Of a stretch of 64,000 nucleotides of DNA, positions 1 to 9,076 are shown piece after piece. The position numbers and the translations under genes were made by a program. The DNA is taken from positions 806,001-870,000 of the forward strand of contig DJJU01000006.1 in NCBI GenBank assembly GCA_002434305.1, given 5' to 3'. Each line of letters starts with the position of its first letter. Positions within the stretch are counted from its first letter, which is position 1. The notes below the pieces were generated by a model. That model did no database searches, had not been told where the DNA came from, and saw nothing but the letters and a program-made list of their open reading frames with translations. This DNA is from Alicycliphilus sp. UBA6560 (GTDB lineage: Bacteria; Pseudomonadota; Gammaproteobacteria; Burkholderiales; Burkholderiaceae_C).

Positions 1-1195
1 GATCATCGAGGAGCGCGAATTCACGGGCGCGCCACTGGCACGATCCTCGTCGGGACGCACCACCTTCACCTTCACGCCCGACCCGGACCAGAACTTCAAC
101 CGCGAGTTCACCGATTACTTCGTCAACGGCCGCCAGGACGACATCGGCGCCTTCGACACGCCCAAGACGCCGGGCCGCGCGATCGGCTGGGTCACGCAAA
201 TCGGTGACAAGTGGTTCGAGCTGGAGACTTCGGACAAAGCCACGGTGCTGCACAACGGCGATGGCCTGTGCTACTGGGACCTGCACAAGGAACTGGTGGG
301 CGTCCACATCAACCGCGCGGAAAGCCTGAACGAGAAAAAGGGCCTGTGGCGCGTCTTCCCCAAGGATGCGATGGCCGGTTTCAAGGATCTGCGCCGCGGC
401 CTGGAGATCAACCGCAACCGCGACATGGACTGGGTACGCACGCTGGACAAGAAATCCAGCGACCGCCGCATCGGCCTGTGGGCGCAGCTGTGGGAAACAC
501 CCGAGGGCCTGGCCCTGACGCTGACCGACGAAGACGGCTTCACCGGCAGCGCCGCCGTCGCCCTGGCCCACGCGCCTGCCACCGACCCGGCCCGCGCCGA
601 AGCCACGCTGCGTGAGCAGCTCGGACGCTTCGGCACGACGATCTTCGCGGTGCACGACATCGGCCTGCAGCTGTCGCAGCCGTGGTTCGTACCCGCCTCG
701 GCCTTGAACCAGCTGCGCCGCGACGCCCTGGCGCAACTGGAGGCGGCACGAGCCGCGGGCTTCGTGCGCCTGCCGCGCGCCGCGCCCGTGCAGCCCCCCG
801 TGCCCTTCCCCGAAGACACGCTGAGCTATCTGGCCAATGTCTTCAACCACAAGGCGCACGACTTTTACGCGCGCCACGGCGTGAAGGTCATCGACGCCGC
901 CTACGAGTCGAAAGAGGAAGAAGGCGAAGTCAGCCTGATGATCACCAAGCACTGCGTGCGCTTTTCCATGAGCCTGTGCCCCAAGCAGGCCAAGGGCGTG
1001 ATCGGCGTGAAGGGCACCATCAAGGCCGAGCCGCTGCAGCTCATCAACGGCAAGGAAAAGCTCACCCTGCGCTTTGACTGCAAGCCCTGCGAGATGCACG
1101 TGGTGGGCCGTATGAAGAAGTCGGTGCTGAACCAGCACCGGCGCGAGATGCAGGAGCGGCCGCTGCAGTTCTACCGGACGCGGCCCGCGCCCTGA
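1..1195 (+). CDS. rlhA: U32-family protein, RlhA-like, C-terminal part (5' truncated by window edge)
   Basis: The reading frame is open from base 2 to the stop at 1193-1195, giving about 397 residues with no start inside the window. An internal ATG at 245 is not the true start, because the open frame and coding character continue upstream. The C-terminal half, with KHCVRFSMSLCP and CKPCEMHVVGRMKK, matches the peptidase-U32 family with the DUF3656-type extension. E. coli RlhA (about 650 aa) is the member that makes 5-hydroxycytidine in 23S rRNA. The N-terminal U32 core and its conserved cysteines lie outside the window. The RlhA assignment rather than another U32 protein is inferred from length and the C-terminal region. 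The next gene on the same strand starts 83 bases downstream. Confidence 0.75.
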   Translation, partial: IIEEREFTGAPLARSSSGRTTFTFTPDPDQNFNREFTDYFVNGRQDDIGAFDTPKTPGRAIGWVTQIGDKWFELETSDKATVLHNGDGLCYWDLHKELVGVHINRAESLNEKKGLWRVFPKDAMAGFKDLRRGLEINRNRDMDWVRTLDKKSSDRRIGLWAQLWETPEGLALTLTDEDGFTGSAAVALAHAPATDPARAEATLREQLGRFGTTIFAVHDIGLQLSQPWFVPASALNQLRRDALAQLEAARAAGFVRLPRAAPVQPPVPFPEDTLSYLANVFNHKAHDFYARHGVKVIDAAYESKEEEGEVSLMITKHCVRFSMSLCPKQAKGVIGVKGTIKAEPLQLINGKEKLTLRFDCKPCEMHVVGRMKKSVLNQHRREMQERPLQFYRTRPAP

Positions 1196-1278
1196 GCGCC
1201 CCCGGCTGCGGGAAAGCCGCAGGCCGGCACCGGCGGCATTGCGGCACACTCTTTGCCCCCTGCCTTCAGGAAGCCGCC

Positions 1279-2280
1279 ATGACTGCGCCCAGCCAGATCG
1301 TCATCTTCGACTCGGACCAGCACGCCGTGCAGGTGCGTCTGGAGGGCGAGTCCGTGTGGCTGAGCCAGGCGCAGATGGCGGAGCTGTTTGACAAGGATGT
1401 CCGCACGGTCAACGAGCACATCGGCAACGTCTATGCCGAAGGCGAACTGCAGCAGGAGGCAACCTTCCGGAATTTCCGGATGGTTCGCCAGGAAGGCAAA
1501 CGCCAGGTGCAGCGCGAGATCGCGCACTACAACCTGGACGTGATCATCTCCGTGGGCTACCGCGTCAAGTCGCTGCAAGGTACGCGCTTTCGCCAGTGGG
1601 CCACCACCGTCCTGCGCGAGCACCTCGTCCAGGGCTACACCCTGAACCGCCAACGCTTCGAGCACAACGCAGCCGAGCTGGAAGCCGCCCTGGCCCTGGT
1701 GCGCAAGGCGGCAGCCGGCGAGGCGCTGACCACCGACCAGGGCCGCGGCCTGGTGGACGTGATCGCGCGCTACACCCACACCTTCCTGTGGCTGCAGCGC
1801 TATGACGAGGGCCTGCTCGCCGACCCGGCCGGCAGCCCCGGCGGCACGCTGCCGGAGCCTGAAGAGGCCCGCGCCGGCATCGCGCGCCTGAAAGCCGACC
1901 TGATGGCGCGCCGGGAGGCCACCGCCCTGTTCGGCCGCGAGCGCGGCGATGCCTTCGCCGCCACGCTGGGCAACCTGGAGCAGACCGTGTTCGGCGAGCC
2001 GGCCTACCCCACGGTGGAATCCAAGGCCGCGCACTTGCTGTACTTCATCATCAAGAACCATCCGTTCGCGGACGGCAACAAGCGCATCGGCTCCTACCTG
2101 TTCGTGGACTTCCTGGCGCGCAACGGGCGGCTGCTGCGCGGCAGCGAGCCGGTCATCAACGACGTGGGCCTGGCGGCGCTGGCGCTGCTGGTGGCCGAAT
2201 CCAACCCGGCCGCCAAGGACATCATGATCCGCCTGATCCAGAACATGCTGGCGCCCCTTGAAGCGGCGCGCGCAGCCTGA
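1279..2280 (+). CDS. RhuM-Fic/DOC fusion protein
   Basis: The 333-residue protein has two parts. Residues 1-110 match the RhuM family (first named from a Salmonella pathogenicity island) and include a helix-turn-helix-like stretch beginning LSQAQMAELFDKDVRTV. The C-terminal part carries the Fic/Doc active-site motif HPFADGNKRIGS with the putative catalytic His261. Fic proteins with this motif usually transfer AMP, or in Doc phosphate, to a target protein. The lysine in GNKR is Doc-like. The ATG is preceded by AGGAAG at good spacing. No partner antitoxin gene is visible on either side, so the RhuM half may be the regulatory or targeting module (inference). Domain recognition is firm; the substrate is unknown. 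Confidence 0.85.
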   Translation: MTAPSQIVIFDSDQHAVQVRLEGESVWLSQAQMAELFDKDVRTVNEHIGNVYAEGELQQEATFRNFRMVRQEGKRQVQREIAHYNLDVIISVGYRVKSLQGTRFRQWATTVLREHLVQGYTLNRQRFEHNAAELEAALALVRKAAAGEALTTDQGRGLVDVIARYTHTFLWLQRYDEGLLADPAGSPGGTLPEPEEARAGIARLKADLMARREATALFGRERGDAFAATLGNLEQTVFGEPAYPTVESKAAHLLYFIIKNHPFADGNKRIGSYLFVDFLARNGRLLRGSEPVINDVGLAALALLVAESNPAAKDIMIRLIQNMLAPLEAARAA

Positions 2281-2292
2281 ACCCCCCCTTCC

Positions 2293-2946
2293 ATGCCCCG
2301 CCGCCTGCCGCCCACCAAAGAACAATCGGCCCTGCTGCCGCTCTTTCCCACGCTGGCGCCCGCGCGCATCCACATCCCTGCCGCGCCCCAGGACTTCGCC
2401 GCCGCGCGCGCCGTGCTGCTGGCGCAGCCGGTGCTGGGGTTCGACACCGAGAGCCGGCCGGTCTTCACCGCCGGCGCGCACGACCCCGGCCCCGACCTGG
2501 TGCAGCTGGCAACGCCCGAGGACGCCTGGCTGCTGCAGCTGCACCAGCCCGAGGCGCTGCAGCTGGCGCGCGAGGTGCTGGCCAACGCGCGCATCGCCAA
2601 GGCGGGCTTCGGTCTGGACAACGACCGGCGCAGCCTGCCCAGGCGCCTGGGCGTGGGGCCCGCCGGGCTGCAGGACCTGGACCGCGTGTTCGCCCGCCAC
2701 GGCTTCGGGCGCAACACGGGCGTGCGCGCGGCCGTGGCGCTGGTGCTGGGCCAGTCGCTGACCAAGAGCAAGAAAGCCTCCACCTCCAACTGGGCGGCGC
2801 GCACGCTGAGCCCCGGGCAGATCCGCTATGCCGCCACCGACGCGCACGCGCCAGCCGTGCTGTGGCAAGCGCTGCCCGCGTGGGAGGCGACGCAGCCGCC
2901 GCCTGCACCGGAGCGCCGCTCCCGCCCAGCGCGCATAAGCACATAG
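2293..2946 (+). CDS. 3'-5' exonuclease, RNase D-like (DEDDy)
   Basis: This 217-residue protein has the DEDD exonuclease motifs: FDTESRP (Asp51, Glu53), a central Asp in KAGFGLDNDRRSL, and YAATDAHAP (Tyr179, Asp183), the DEDDy form used by RNase D and WRN-like nucleases. It lacks the HRDC domain of full-length RNase D, so it is a minimal single-domain exonuclease. The invariant aspartates and glutamate are present, so it should be active on RNA or DNA 3' ends. It starts 12 bases after the RhuM-Fic stop and is probably co-transcribed with it. Substrate cannot be read from sequence. Confidence 0.8.
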   Translation: MPRRLPPTKEQSALLPLFPTLAPARIHIPAAPQDFAAARAVLLAQPVLGFDTESRPVFTAGAHDPGPDLVQLATPEDAWLLQLHQPEALQLAREVLANARIAKAGFGLDNDRRSLPRRLGVGPAGLQDLDRVFARHGFGRNTGVRAAVALVLGQSLTKSKKASTSNWAARTLSPGQIRYAATDAHAPAVLWQALPAWEATQPPPAPERRSRPARIST

Positions 2947-3022
2947 CCAGCGCGTCGTTCGGCGTCCGCAGCGGCTGGCCGACAATGGCCGCTTCCCCCA
3001 ACACACCTCCTGGAGACTCTCG

Positions 3023-4309
3023 ATGCGCATCGAAACCCTGGCCGTGCACGCCGGCTACTCGCCCGACCCGACCACCAAGTCCGTGGCCGTGCCCATCTAC
3101 CAGACGGTGGCCTACGCCTTCGACAGCGCGCAGCACGGCGCCGACCTGTTCGACCTGAAGGTGCCGGGCAACATCTACACGCGCATCATGAACCCCACCA
3201 CCGACGTGCTGGAAAAGCGCGTCGCGGCCCTCGAAGGCGGCATCGGCGCGGTGGCCGTGGCCTCGGGCATGGCGGCCGTCACCTATGCCATCCAGGCGAT
3301 CGCCGAGGCCGGCGACAACATCGTCAGCGCCAGCACGCTCTACGGCGGCACCTATAACCTGTTCGCCCACACCTTTCCGCAGCAGGGCATCGAGGTACGC
3401 TTTGCCGACCCGCGCGACCCGGCCAGCTTCGCCCGGCTGATCGACGAGCGCACCAAGGCCGTGTTCTGCGAATCCATCGGCAATCCGCTGGGCAACGTGA
3501 CCGACATCCGCGCCCTGGCCGACGTGGCGCACGCCCACGGCGTGCCGCTGATCGTGGACAACACGGTGGCCAGCCCCTACCTGCTGCGCCCCTTCGAGCA
3601 CGGCGCCGACATCGTGGTGCACGCGCTGACCAAGTACCTGAACGGCCACGGCAACAGCATCGGCGGCGCCATCGTCGACAGCGGCAAGTTCCCTTGGGGC
3701 CAGCACAAGGCGCGCTTCAAGCGCCTGAACGAGCCCGACGTGAGCTACCACGGCGTGGTCTACACCGAGGCTCTCGGCCCGGCCGCCTACATCGGCCGCG
3801 TGCGCGTGGTGCCGCTGCGCAACATGGGCGCCGCCCTGTCGCCGCACAACGCCTTTCTGACGCTGCAGGGCATCGAGACGCTGCCGCTGCGCATGGACCG
3901 CATCTGCGAAAACGCGCAAAAGATCGCCGAGGCGCTGCAGAAGCACCCCAAGGTGGAATGGGTGCGCTACGCCGGATTGAGCGACCACCCCGACCATGCT
4001 CTGGTGCAAAAGCAGCTGGGTGGCCGCGCCTCGGGCATCCTGTCGTTCAGCCTGAAGACCGCCGCCGGCGAGGACGCACGCGCCGCCGGCGCGCGCTTCC
4101 TGGACGCGCTGCAGCTGTTCCTGCGCCTGGTGAACATCGGCGATGCGAAATCGCTGGCCACGCACCCGGCCTCCACCACGCACCGCCAGCTGGACGCCGA
4201 TGAACTGGCCAAGGCCGGCGTGACCGAGGGCATGGTGCGCCTGTCCATCGGCATCGAGCACATCGACGACCTGCTGGCCGACCTGCACCAGGCGTTGGAC
4301 GCGGTCTGA
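3023..4309 (+). CDS. metY: O-acetylhomoserine sulfhydrylase (PLP-dependent)
   Basis: The 428 residues fit the Cys/Met-metabolism PLP family. The N-terminus LAVHAGYSPDPTTKSVAVPI and the length (about 430, longer than MetB/MetC at about 390) point to MetY, which makes homocysteine from O-acetylhomoserine and sulfide. The PLP lysine is Lys204 in HALTKYLNGHGN, and the SGMAAV phosphate-binding stretch is present. GGAG lies 8 bases before the ATG. It faces the efflux operon convergently, with a palindromic repeat copy in the 76-base gap. Confidence 0.93.
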   Translation: MRIETLAVHAGYSPDPTTKSVAVPIYQTVAYAFDSAQHGADLFDLKVPGNIYTRIMNPTTDVLEKRVAALEGGIGAVAVASGMAAVTYAIQAIAEAGDNIVSASTLYGGTYNLFAHTFPQQGIEVRFADPRDPASFARLIDERTKAVFCESIGNPLGNVTDIRALADVAHAHGVPLIVDNTVASPYLLRPFEHGADIVVHALTKYLNGHGNSIGGAIVDSGKFPWGQHKARFKRLNEPDVSYHGVVYTEALGPAAYIGRVRVVPLRNMGAALSPHNAFLTLQGIETLPLRMDRICENAQKIAEALQKHPKVEWVRYAGLSDHPDHALVQKQLGGRASGILSFSLKTAAGEDARAAGARFLDALQLFLRLVNIGDAKSLATHPASTTHRQLDADELAKAGVTEGMVRLSIGIEHIDDLLADLHQALDAV

Positions 4310-4325
4310 ACGGGCGGCTTTTTTT

Positions 4326-4388
4326 ACAAGCCTTTTTGGACTCCAGCGCTTATCCAACAAGCGCTGGCAGCTATCAATTAAGTAGCTA
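4326..4388 (-). repeat. Palindromic repeat copy R1 (intergenic, convergent genes)
   Basis: The core is a perfect 9-bp inverted repeat, CCAGCGCTT (4343-4351) and AAGCGCTGG (4359-4367), with a 7-base loop. Beside it are GGCAGCTATCAA and an outer AGCTA/TAGCT pair (4370-4388). The right end overlaps the TAG stop of the outer-membrane lipoprotein gene, so the element supplies the end of that gene. A hairpin between two convergent genes could also help termination (inference). Confidence 0.85.
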
Positions 4389-5834
4389 CTGCTGGGGCGG
4401 CGCCCACGGCGCCTGCCAGCCGCCACCCAGGGCCTGCACCAGGGCCACGCCGGCCTGCTGGCGCGACAGCTGAAGCTGCATCAGCGAACGCCGCGCATTC
4501 AGCGCCGTGGCCTGCGCCGTCACCACGGCGGTGAAGGCCGAGATGCCGGCGCGGTAGCTGTTGAGGGTGCGCTCCTCGGCCGCGGTGGCGGCCTCGGCGG
4601 CGACGCGGGCGTGCTCGATCTGCGCGTCCAGCGCGGCCATGGCGGTCAGCTGGTCCTCCACCTGGCCGATGGCCTCCAGCACGCTCTGGCGATAGCTGGC
4701 GCTGGCCAGCTGGTGCGCGGCCACGGCCTGGTCCACGGCGGCGGCGCGCGCGCCGGCATCAAACAGCGTCTGCGCCAGCGCGGCGCCCAGCGACCAGGTG
4801 AGCGTGGGGGCTGACAGCAGCTTGGCCAGATCGACCGCCGTGCCGCCCGCGCCGGCGCTCAGGTTCAGCTGCGGCAGCCACGCGGCGCGGGCCGCGCCGA
4901 TGCTGGCGTTGGCGGCGGCCACGGCACGCTCGGCCGCGGCCACGTCCGGGCGGCGCAGCAGCAGCTGTGACGGCAGCTCGGGCGGGATGGCCGGCGCCTG
5001 GCGCACCCAGGGCGCCGGCGGCAGGGCAAAGCGCGCCGGCACTTCGCCCACCAACAGGGCAATGGCGTGCTCATACGTGTCGCGGCTGCGCTGCAGCCCG
5101 GCGCGGGTGGACAGGGCCGACTCCAGCGTGCTTTGCGCCTGCAGCACGTCGGTGCGGGCGACGATGCCGGCGTCGTAGTTGTTCTGCGTGATGGCCAGCG
5201 CGCGGCGATAGCCCTCGATGATGTCTTCCAGCAACGCGCCCTCGGCCTCGGCCTCGCGCAGCGCGAACCACGCCTGGGCCAGGCTGCCCTGGGCCGACAG
5301 GCGGGCGGCGGCCAGGTTGGCCTGGCTGGCCTGCAGGCTGGCCTCCTGCCCCTGCACGCCGGCGGCCAGGCGGCCCCACAGGTCGGGCGCCCAGCTGGCC
5401 GTCAGGCCGAGCGACGCCGAGCCGCGCGCCGGCTGGCCGTTGCGCTGAGTGGACAGCTGCGTGCCCACCGTGGGCCACTGTGCAGCCTCGGCCTGGCGCA
5501 GCAGGGCCTGGGCCTGGGCCACGCGGGCCACGGCAGCGGCCAGATCCTGGTTGCCGATCTCCACGCGCGGCATCAGCGCATCCAGGCCCTCGTCGCCGAA
5601 CAGCGTCCACCAGCGGCCTTCGTGCCAGGCGCGGTAGTCGGCGGTGCTGACCCAGCCCTCGGGCGCCTGGCCGCGCCAGGCGGTGCCCACGTCCACGGCC
5701 GGCGCCTGGTGCGGCGGCGTGACGCTGCAGGCGCCCAGCAGCAGGGCCAGCGCCAGGCCCGTGCTTAAAGGTAAAAAACGGCTCCAGCCCTTGCTGGGCA
5801 AGCGTGGGCAGCTATCAAAACAGGTGTGGTTCAT
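4386..5834 (-). CDS. RND efflux outer-membrane lipoprotein, NodT/OprM family
   Basis: This 482-residue outer-membrane factor completes the tripartite pump encoded upstream. The leader ends in the lipobox LLGAC, so the mature protein should be lipidated at that cysteine. Two OEP repeats of about 190 residues follow, with typical segments such as RRPDVAAAERAVAAANASIGAARAA near residue 290. The ATG overlaps the upstream TGA as ATGA, indicating translational coupling. Oddly, leader residues 5-18 are encoded by a copy of the dispersed palindromic repeat, and no alternative ATG, GTG or TTG exists between the repeat and the lipobox. The start is therefore well supported despite its repeat origin. 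Confidence 0.9.
   Translation of the reverse strand: MNHTCFDSCPRLPSKGWSRFLPLSTGLALALLLGACSVTPPHQAPAVDVGTAWRGQAPEGWVSTADYRAWHEGRWWTLFGDEGLDALMPRVEIGNQDLAAAVARVAQAQALLRQAEAAQWPTVGTQLSTQRNGQPARGSASLGLTASWAPDLWGRLAAGVQGQEASLQASQANLAAARLSAQGSLAQAWFALREAEAEGALLEDIIEGYRRALAITQNNYDAGIVARTDVLQAQSTLESALSTRAGLQRSRDTYEHAIALLVGEVPARFALPPAPWVRQAPAIPPELPSQLLLRRPDVAAAERAVAAANASIGAARAAWLPQLNLSAGAGGTAVDLAKLLSAPTLTWSLGAALAQTLFDAGARAAAVDQAVAAHQLASASYRQSVLEAIGQVEDQLTAMAALDAQIEHARVAAEAATAAEERTLNSYRAGISAFTAVVTAQATALNARRSLMQLQLSRQQAGVALVQALGGGWQAPWAPPQQ
5771..5824 (+). repeat. Palindromic repeat copy R2, coding for a lipoprotein leader
   Basis: The + strand reads AACGGCTCCAGCCCTTG, then CAAGCGTGGGCAGCTATCAAAA, the same layout as R1 with decayed arms. 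On the minus strand it is read as GAT AGC TGC CCA CGC TTG, encoding the DSCPRLPSKGWSRFL part of the NodT-type lipoprotein leader. The positively charged and aromatic residues it supplies act as the n-region before the hydrophobic stretch. Confidence 0.8.
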
Positions 5835-8800
5835 CTCGTCTCCGCCAGGGCCATGCCGGGGCTGCCTTCAGCGCCGCGCGGGCGCCGCGGGCGGCGGCGC
5901 AGCCGGTCCAGCAGCACGTAGACCACGGGCGTGGTCAGCAGCGTGAGCAGCTGGCTGGCGACCAGTCCGCCGACGATGGTCACGCCCAGGGGCTGGCGCA
6001 GCTCGGCGCCCTGGCCGAAGCCTATGGCCAGGGGCAGCGCGCCCAGGCCGGCGGCCAGGGTGGTCATCAGAATGGGGCGAAAGCGCATCAGGCAGGCCTC
6101 GCGCACGGCGGCCGTGGCGTCCAGCCCGCGCGTGCGCTCGGCCTCCAGCGCGAAGTCGATGATCAGGATGGCGTTCTTCTTCACGATGCCGATCAACAGG
6201 AACACGCCGATCAGCGCCATGATGGAAAACTCCATCTTCAGGGCCAGCAGCGCCAGCACCGCGCCGAAGCCGGCGCTGGGCAGCGTGGTCAGCACCGTGA
6301 TGGGGTGGATCAGGCTTTCGTACAGGATGCCCAGCACGATGTAGATGACCACGATGGCCGCCACGATCAGCAGGCCCTGCTGCGATTGCGTTTCCTGCGC
6401 GGCGGCGGCAGCGCCGGCGAATGCGCCACGCACGTTGTTGGGCATGCCAATGGCGTCCACCGCCTCCAGCACGGCCTGCTGGCCTTCCTGCAGCGACACG
6501 CCGTCGGCCAGGTTGAACGACAGCGTGCTGGACAGCTCGCCGTCCTCGTGCATCACCCGGGTGGGCACGGCCCGTTCGCCCACGTGCGTGAAGGCCGACA
6601 GCGGCACCATGGTCGCCGGCAGCACCGACAGCGGCTGGCCGGTGGAGGCGTTGCGCTGGCCCGGGTTGGCCGATGCGCCGCCGGTGCCCGCCGCGCCAGC
6701 CGCGCGCGTGGCGGGCACCCACACGTCCTGCAGCGCCAAGGGCGACTGGGTGTACTGCGGCGCCCATTCCATGACCACGCTGTACTGGTTCAGGTCGCTG
6801 TACATGGTGGCCACCTGGCGCTGGCCGAAGGCGTTGTACAGGGCTGCGTCCACGGCCTGCGCCGTCACGCCCAGGCTGGCCGCCAGGGCGCGGTCGACCT
6901 GCACGAAGGTCTCCACGCCGTTGTCGCTCTGGTCGTCGTCCACGTCGGTCAGGCGCTCGTCGGTCTTGAGCTGAGCAGACAGCTTGAGCGTCCAGGCCTT
7001 CAGGTCGGCGACGTTGTCGGCCTTCAGCGAGAACTGGTAGGTGGAGTTGCTGCTGCGCCCGCCCATGCGCAGCTCCTGCACCGGGTTCAGGAACACCCGC
7101 AATCCGGTGATGGCGGACAGCTGCGGGCGCAGCCGGTTGATGACGGCGCGCGTGCCCTCGCCCTTGGGCCGGTCGCGCGCCGGCTTGAGAGCGGCCGACA
7201 GAAAGCCGCCGCTGTTGCCCCCGGCAAAGGCCACCACCGTGCCCACGGACGGGTCGGCGCGGATGATGTCCACCGCCTGCTGCAGCTTGTCGGCCATGGC
7301 GTTGGAGGAAATGCTCTGGTCGGCGCGCAACCCGCCCACCATCTGGCCGCTGTCCTGCTCGGGAAAGAAGCCCTTGGGGATGGAGGCGAACAGGTAGCCG
7401 TTCAGCCCCACCACCACGGCCAGCACCAGCACCACCAGCCAGGGCGAGGCCAGTGCGCCATCGAGCGCATGGGCGTAGCCGCCCAGCAGGCGGTGCTCGG
7501 CCCCGCGCGCCCAGCCCGCCAGGGTGCGCCGCAGCCGGCCCATGGCGCTGGCACGCACCGGTGCCGCGGCGGCGCGCGGCGCACTGGTGCGCGGCAGCAG
7601 CAGCGCGCACAGCATGGGCGTGGTGGTCAGCGAGATGACCAGCGAGATCATCACCGCGGCCGACAGCGTGACGGCGAATTCACGAAACAGCCGCCCCGGC
7701 TGGCCGCCCATGAACAGCAGCGGGATGAACACCGCGATCAGCGACACGCTGATGGTCAGCACGGTGAAGCCCACCTCGCGCGCGCCCTCCAGCGCCGCGC
7801 GGCGCCGCTCCCAGCCCTGTTCCAGGTGGCGGGTGATGTTCTCGATGACCACGATGGCGTCGTCCACCACGAAGCCGGTGGCCACGGTGAGGGCCATCAG
7901 CGTCAGATTGTTCAGCGAATAGCCCAGCGCGTACATCACGGCAAAAGTGCCCAGCAGCGACACCACCGTCGCCACCGCCGGGACGACGGCCGCCCGCAGG
8001 GTGCGCAGAAACAGCCCCACCACCGCGACCACCAGCAGCACGGCGATCACCAGCGTGATCTCCACCTCCTGCACCGAGGCGCGCACCGAGCCCGTGCGGT
8101 CGATGGCCACGTGCAGCTCGATGTCCTGGGGCAGCTGGGCGCGCAGCTGCGGCAGCAGCTCCTGAATGGCGTCGGCGGTGGCGATCAGGTTGGCGTCCGG
8201 CTGCTGGGTGATGTTGACCACGATGGCCGGCTGGCCGTTGAACATGCCGCGCGTGCGCGTGTCCTGCACGCTGTCCGTGACGCTGGCCAGCTGCGACAGG
8301 CGCACCTCGTGACCGCCGCGCAGGGCGACGATGAGGTCGCGGTAGTCCGCCGCGCGCAGGCCCGGCGCGGGGGTGAGCACCTGCAGCGCACGCCCGTCCG
8401 CCTCGCCGCCCAGCTCGACCACACCCTTGGGCCGGTTGGCGTTGCCGGCCTGCAGCGCGGCGCGCACGTCGTCGCCGCTGATGCCCAGCTGGGCCAGCGC
8501 GAAGGGGTTGAGCTCCACGCGCACGGCCGGCTGCGAACCGCCGCCCAGCGTCACGTCGCCCACGCCCGGCACCTGCAGCAGGCGCTGGCTGACGATGTTG
8601 CTGACCGCGTCGTAGATTTGACCGGGCGAGCGAGTCTGCGAGGTCAGCGCCAGGATCAGGAAGGGCTGCGCGGCCGGGTTGGCCTTGCGGTAGGTGGGGT
8701 TGGAGCGCAGATTGGCCGGCAGGTCGATGCGCGCGGCGTTGATGGCCGCCTGCACGTCGCGCGCGGCGCTGTCGATGTCGCGGTTCAGGTCGAACTGCAG

Positions 8801-9076
8801 CACCACGCGCGTCGAGCCGGTGCTGCTGCTGCTGGTCATCTCGTTGACGCCGGCGATCGATCCCAGCGTGCGCTCCAGCGGCGTGGCCACGGTGCGGGCC
8901 ATGTCGGCAGGGCTGGCGCCGGCCATGTTGGCCGACACGAAGATGACGGGAAAGTCCACCGCCGGCAGGCGCGCCACAGGCAGCAGGAAGTAGGCCCCCA
9001 GGCCGGCCAGCGCCAGGCCGATGGTCAGCAGCACGGTGGCGATGGGCCGCTCGATGAAGGGGCGTGAGAGGTTCAC
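5831..9076 (-). CDS. mdtC: RND efflux inner-membrane permease, MdtC-like
   Basis: I choose the GTG at 9076 (protein starts MNLSRPFIERPIATVL) because it overlaps the TGA of the upstream permease gene as GTGA and matches the normal RND N-terminus. An upstream ATG would add residues encoded inside the previous gene. The product is about 1081 aa with 12 predicted membrane helices and two large periplasmic loops. The proton-relay motif VDDAIVVIENI is intact. The first periplasmic loop is Ser/Thr-rich (NEMTSSSSTGSTRVVLQF). MdtB/MdtC-type pumps need both permeases, and this is the second of the pair. Substrates (bile salts, novobiocin and similar in E. coli) are family knowledge. Confidence 0.92.
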   Translation of the reverse strand: MNLSRPFIERPIATVLLTIGLALAGLGAYFLLPVARLPAVDFPVIFVSANMAGASPADMARTVATPLERTLGSIAGVNEMTSSSSTGSTRVVLQFDLNRDIDSAARDVQAAINAARIDLPANLRSNPTYRKANPAAQPFLILALTSQTRSPGQIYDAVSNIVSQRLLQVPGVGDVTLGGGSQPAVRVELNPFALAQLGISGDDVRAALQAGNANRPKGVVELGGEADGRALQVLTPAPGLRAADYRDLIVALRGGHEVRLSQLASVTDSVQDTRTRGMFNGQPAIVVNITQQPDANLIATADAIQELLPQLRAQLPQDIELHVAIDRTGSVRASVQEVEITLVIAVLLVVAVVGLFLRTLRAAVVPAVATVVSLLGTFAVMYALGYSLNNLTLMALTVATGFVVDDAIVVIENITRHLEQGWERRRAALEGAREVGFTVLTISVSLIAVFIPLLFMGGQPGRLFREFAVTLSAAVMISLVISLTTTPMLCALLLPRTSAPRAAAAPVRASAMGRLRRTLAGWARGAEHRLLGGYAHALDGALASPWLVVLVLAVVVGLNGYLFASIPKGFFPEQDSGQMVGGLRADQSISSNAMADKLQQAVDIIRADPSVGTVVAFAGGNSGGFLSAALKPARDRPKGEGTRAVINRLRPQLSAITGLRVFLNPVQELRMGGRSSNSTYQFSLKADNVADLKAWTLKLSAQLKTDERLTDVDDDQSDNGVETFVQVDRALAASLGVTAQAVDAALYNAFGQRQVATMYSDLNQYSVVMEWAPQYTQSPLALQDVWVPATRAAGAAGTGGASANPGQRNASTGQPLSVLPATMVPLSAFTHVGERAVPTRVMHEDGELSSTLSFNLADGVSLQEGQQAVLEAVDAIGMPNNVRGAFAGAAAAAQETQSQQGLLIVAAIVVIYIVLGILYESLIHPITVLTTLPSAGFGAVLALLALKMEFSIMALIGVFLLIGIVKKNAILIIDFALEAERTRGLDATAAVREACLMRFRPILMTTLAAGLGALPLAIGFGQGAELRQPLGVTIVGGLVASQLLTLLTTPVVYVLLDRLRRRPRRPRGAEGSPGMALAETR

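Noticed and set aside
5804..9067. A 1087-residue open frame on the + strand opposite mdtC, and similar long Gly/Ala/Arg/His-rich frames opposite other genes
   Set aside because: High-GC codon use opens antisense frames. Their composition is low-complexity and no domain is visible, while the other strand encodes clear RND proteins.
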